Assembly (NCBI GenBank): GCA_946611495.1
Contig: CAMODR010000077.1
Span: 1 to 6,523, forward strand
Direction of reading: 5' to 3'
From: an uncultured Methanobrevibacter sp.
GTDB lineage: Archaea > Methanobacteriota > Methanobacteria > Methanobacteriales > Methanobacteriaceae
DNA: 6,523 nucleotides
Below the pieces are notes generated by a model. It made no database searches, was not told the origin of the DNA, and worked only from the letters and a program-made list of their open reading frames with translations. Below are positions 5,389 to 6,523 of this stretch, piece by piece. The stretch's first letter is position 1; each line of letters starts with the position of its first letter. The position numbers and the translations under genes are program-made.

Positions 5389-5502
5389 GTGTTTAAAGAG
5401 ACCTAATTTTTAAAATATATCGCTCAAATTAAAAAAAATTTCCTCTTTAAACCATAAGAACAATGTGTCACCTTAAAAAAACATTGTTCTTATTCATTTT
5501 TA
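5389..5502 (+). ncRNA. Candidate small structured RNA downstream of hcgG
   Basis: I do not recognise this RNA. The predicted transcript of about 110 bases folds into two adjacent stem-loops. Stem-loop 1 pairs GTTTAAAGAG (5391-5400) with CTCTTTAAAC (5443-5452) and, past a small internal loop, AATTTTT (5405-5411) with AAAAATT (5434-5440), leaving a 22-base apical loop with TATATCGCTC. One base later, stem-loop 2 has a perfect 13-bp stem, 5454-5466 with 5481-5493, around a 14-base loop containing GTCACCTT. A T5 run (5497-5501) follows, as in a terminator. It contains no reading frame of useful length and lacks tRNA or box C/D features. The alternative is that stem-loop 2 is simply a shared terminator of hcgG and the convergent gene, since a T8 run follows it on the minus strand too. 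Transcription is unproven. Confidence 0.45.
5454..5501. terminator. 13-bp hairpin with T tracts on both strands
   Basis: The perfect stem 5454-5466/5481-5493 is followed on the plus strand by T5 (5497-5501) and on the minus strand by T8 (complement of 5431-5438). It could terminate transcripts from both convergent genes, or the 3' end of the candidate small RNA. Confidence 0.5.
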
Positions 5503-5568
5503 TAAAAAAAATAAATAAAATTAATCTTATATAAAAATAAAATAATTACGATAATTTATAATATATTC

Positions 5569-5578
5569 AAAAAAAAAA
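5569..5578 (-). terminator. T10 run downstream of the TadC-like gene
   Basis: The plus-strand A10 run is a T10 run in the sense of the minus-strand gene, 155 bases past its stop. Oligo-T runs are the core archaeal termination signal, so this is a plausible 3' end. Confidence 0.35.
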
Positions 5579-5733
5579 CAAATAAGCCAATTAACCCTCC
5601 ATCACTTTATTTTAAAATTAAGCCAACTACTTTTAATCTTTTTTTAGCAAAATATTAACAAACATCATTACATCAAGCCTAAATTAACAAAAATTTCAAA
5701 CATCAAAAGATAAATCAAATTCACTCTAAAGCA

Positions 5734-6489
5734 TCAAATCTTAGGCTCTAATTTTTTAATCATAATTGCTAAAAACACAATTATCATAGGGAAAAATAAT
5801 CCATACAATATTAAAACCAAGTCCCCAGGCACCAAGTCTCCAATAACCACTGATGCAGCAAGCAGCATAGTCAAAACAATGACTGGTGCCAAAATAGCTA
5901 AAAAGGTATAAATCATAATGAATGCATTTAACTTTTCACTATACTCCTTCAATTTCATACGCATATCAAAATTCACATCTTCAGCAATGATATTCAATGA
6001 ATTTGATAGGTTACTGCCTATTCTTAAGCTGGACAATATTTCAAAAGTTACCCTTGATAATGCCTTAGACTTTACTCTTTTATCCAAATTCAAAAAGGCA
6101 TTTTCACTAGACTCCCCATATTTAATCTCTTCAAGAACTCTTGAAAATTCTAAGGATAAAACTCCATAATCAGATTCTACAACTGAATCAAGAGCATCAA
6201 ACAAGCTTTTTCCAGCCCTAAGTTCAGTTGACAACTGTCGTAAAGCATAGGGCAATTCTTTAGAAATAGAAGAATAGTTATTTTCATTTTTGATTTTAGG
6301 ATAATAAACAATCAAGAAAGCAATCAAAAAAACTGCAATCAAAAGAGCCATAGACAATTCAAAAGATAAAAATAAAGCTATTAAAACACAGATTGAAATA
6401 AATGCAATAAAACCTAATAATATAAGTTTTAATAAATCCTGTGATGATTTGATCTTAAATAATTTATTATTGAGTAAAAAAATAATCAT
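5734..6489 (-). CDS. TadC/GspF-type membrane protein of a type IV pilus-like secretion system, 5' end uncertain
   Basis: This integral membrane protein (251 residues from ATG 6489) resembles the T2SSF platform proteins (TadC, GspF, archaeal pilus or archaellum J-type proteins) that anchor the assembly ATPase. Hydrophobic segments lie at about 20-42 and 45-63. A cytoplasmic helical domain (about 68-185) follows, with LPYALRQLSTELRAGKSLFDAL (79-100), GESSENAFLNL (125-135) and IGSNLSNSLNIIAEDV (157-172), typical of the T2SSF fold. Two more membrane segments lie at about 188-216 and 222-245. No ribosome binding site precedes ATG 6489, and the frame stays open to the window edge, so the true start may lie upstream and the gene may be partial. 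The partner ATPase and pilins would be expected beyond the right edge. It is convergent with hcgG and functionally unrelated to it. Confidence 0.75.
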   Translation of the reverse strand: MIIFLLNNKLFKIKSSQDLLKLILLGFIAFISICVLIALFLSFELSMALLIAVFLIAFLIVYYPKIKNENNYSSISKELPYALRQLSTELRAGKSLFDALDSVVESDYGVLSLEFSRVLEEIKYGESSENAFLNLDKRVKSKALSRVTFEILSSLRIGSNLSNSLNIIAEDVNFDMRMKLKEYSEKLNAFIMIYTFLAILAPVIVLTMLLAASVVIGDLVPGDLVLILYGLFFPMIIVFLAIMIKKLEPKI

Positions 6490-6523
6490 TTTACTTTTTA
6501 GCTTAGAGAAGTGATTATCTTCT

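Larger units (their letters stand above)
5259..5733. other. Intergenic region between convergent hcgG and the TadC-like gene
   Basis: No credible reading frame is present in these 475 bases. From left to right they hold the hairpin across the hcgG stop, two AGTAATA motifs, a TATA box, two stem-loops ending in a T tract (the candidate small RNA), and then from about 5503 AT-rich DNA with an A10 run (5569-5578) that may end the opposing transcript. I see nothing else in 5580-5733. Confidence 0.6.

Noticed and set aside
5918..6169. Plus-strand frame opposite the TadC-like gene
   Set aside because: It is antisense to a gene with clear membrane and T2SSF features and has no ribosome binding site or family resemblance.

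Overview
This is a very AT-rich archaeal window that looks like a hydrogenotrophic methanogen of the Methanobacteriales. A Methanobrevibacter-like genome is the best guess, judged from gene content, low GC, GGAG/GGTGAT ribosome-binding sites and TTTATATA-type promoters. Four of its five genes belong to one enzyme system: [Fe]-hydrogenase (Hmd, H2-forming methylene-tetrahydromethanopterin dehydrogenase) and the proteins that build its iron-guanylylpyridinol (FeGP) cofactor.

Layout: hcgB (53-532, minus) follows hcgA (608-1609, minus, TTG start) after 75 bases. A 508-base gap rich in inverted and direct repeats leads to hmd (2118-3131, minus). Next is a 606-base divergent intergenic region with repeated AGTAATA motifs, then hcgG, also called hmdC (about 3750-5258, plus). 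The 475 bases after hcgG hold a candidate free-standing small RNA (about 5389-5502). Last is a convergent gene (5734 to about 6489, minus) for a TadC/GspF-type membrane protein of a pilus or secretion machine, unrelated to the cofactor and possibly cut by the right edge.

Working together: HcgA is thought to make the pyridinol precursor by radical-SAM chemistry. HcgB attaches the guanylyl group. HcgG is a conserved cofactor-assembly protein with no biochemical role that I can state firmly. Hmd binds the finished cofactor through a cysteine and transfers hydride from H2 to methenyl-H4MPT in methanogenesis from CO2. The other known cluster members (hcgC, D, E, F) are not in the window and may lie elsewhere.

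The genes are familiar; the novelty is in the noncoding DNA. The strongest candidate is a roughly 110-nt RNA with two stem-loops, an archaeal TATA box at the right distance and a terminal T tract. Copies of a motif with palindromic form AAGTAWTACTT lie upstream of its TATA box, and the same motif fills the hmd/hcgG divergent region. This suggests one regulator acting on hcgG, perhaps hmd, and the RNA. None of this was tested computationally.
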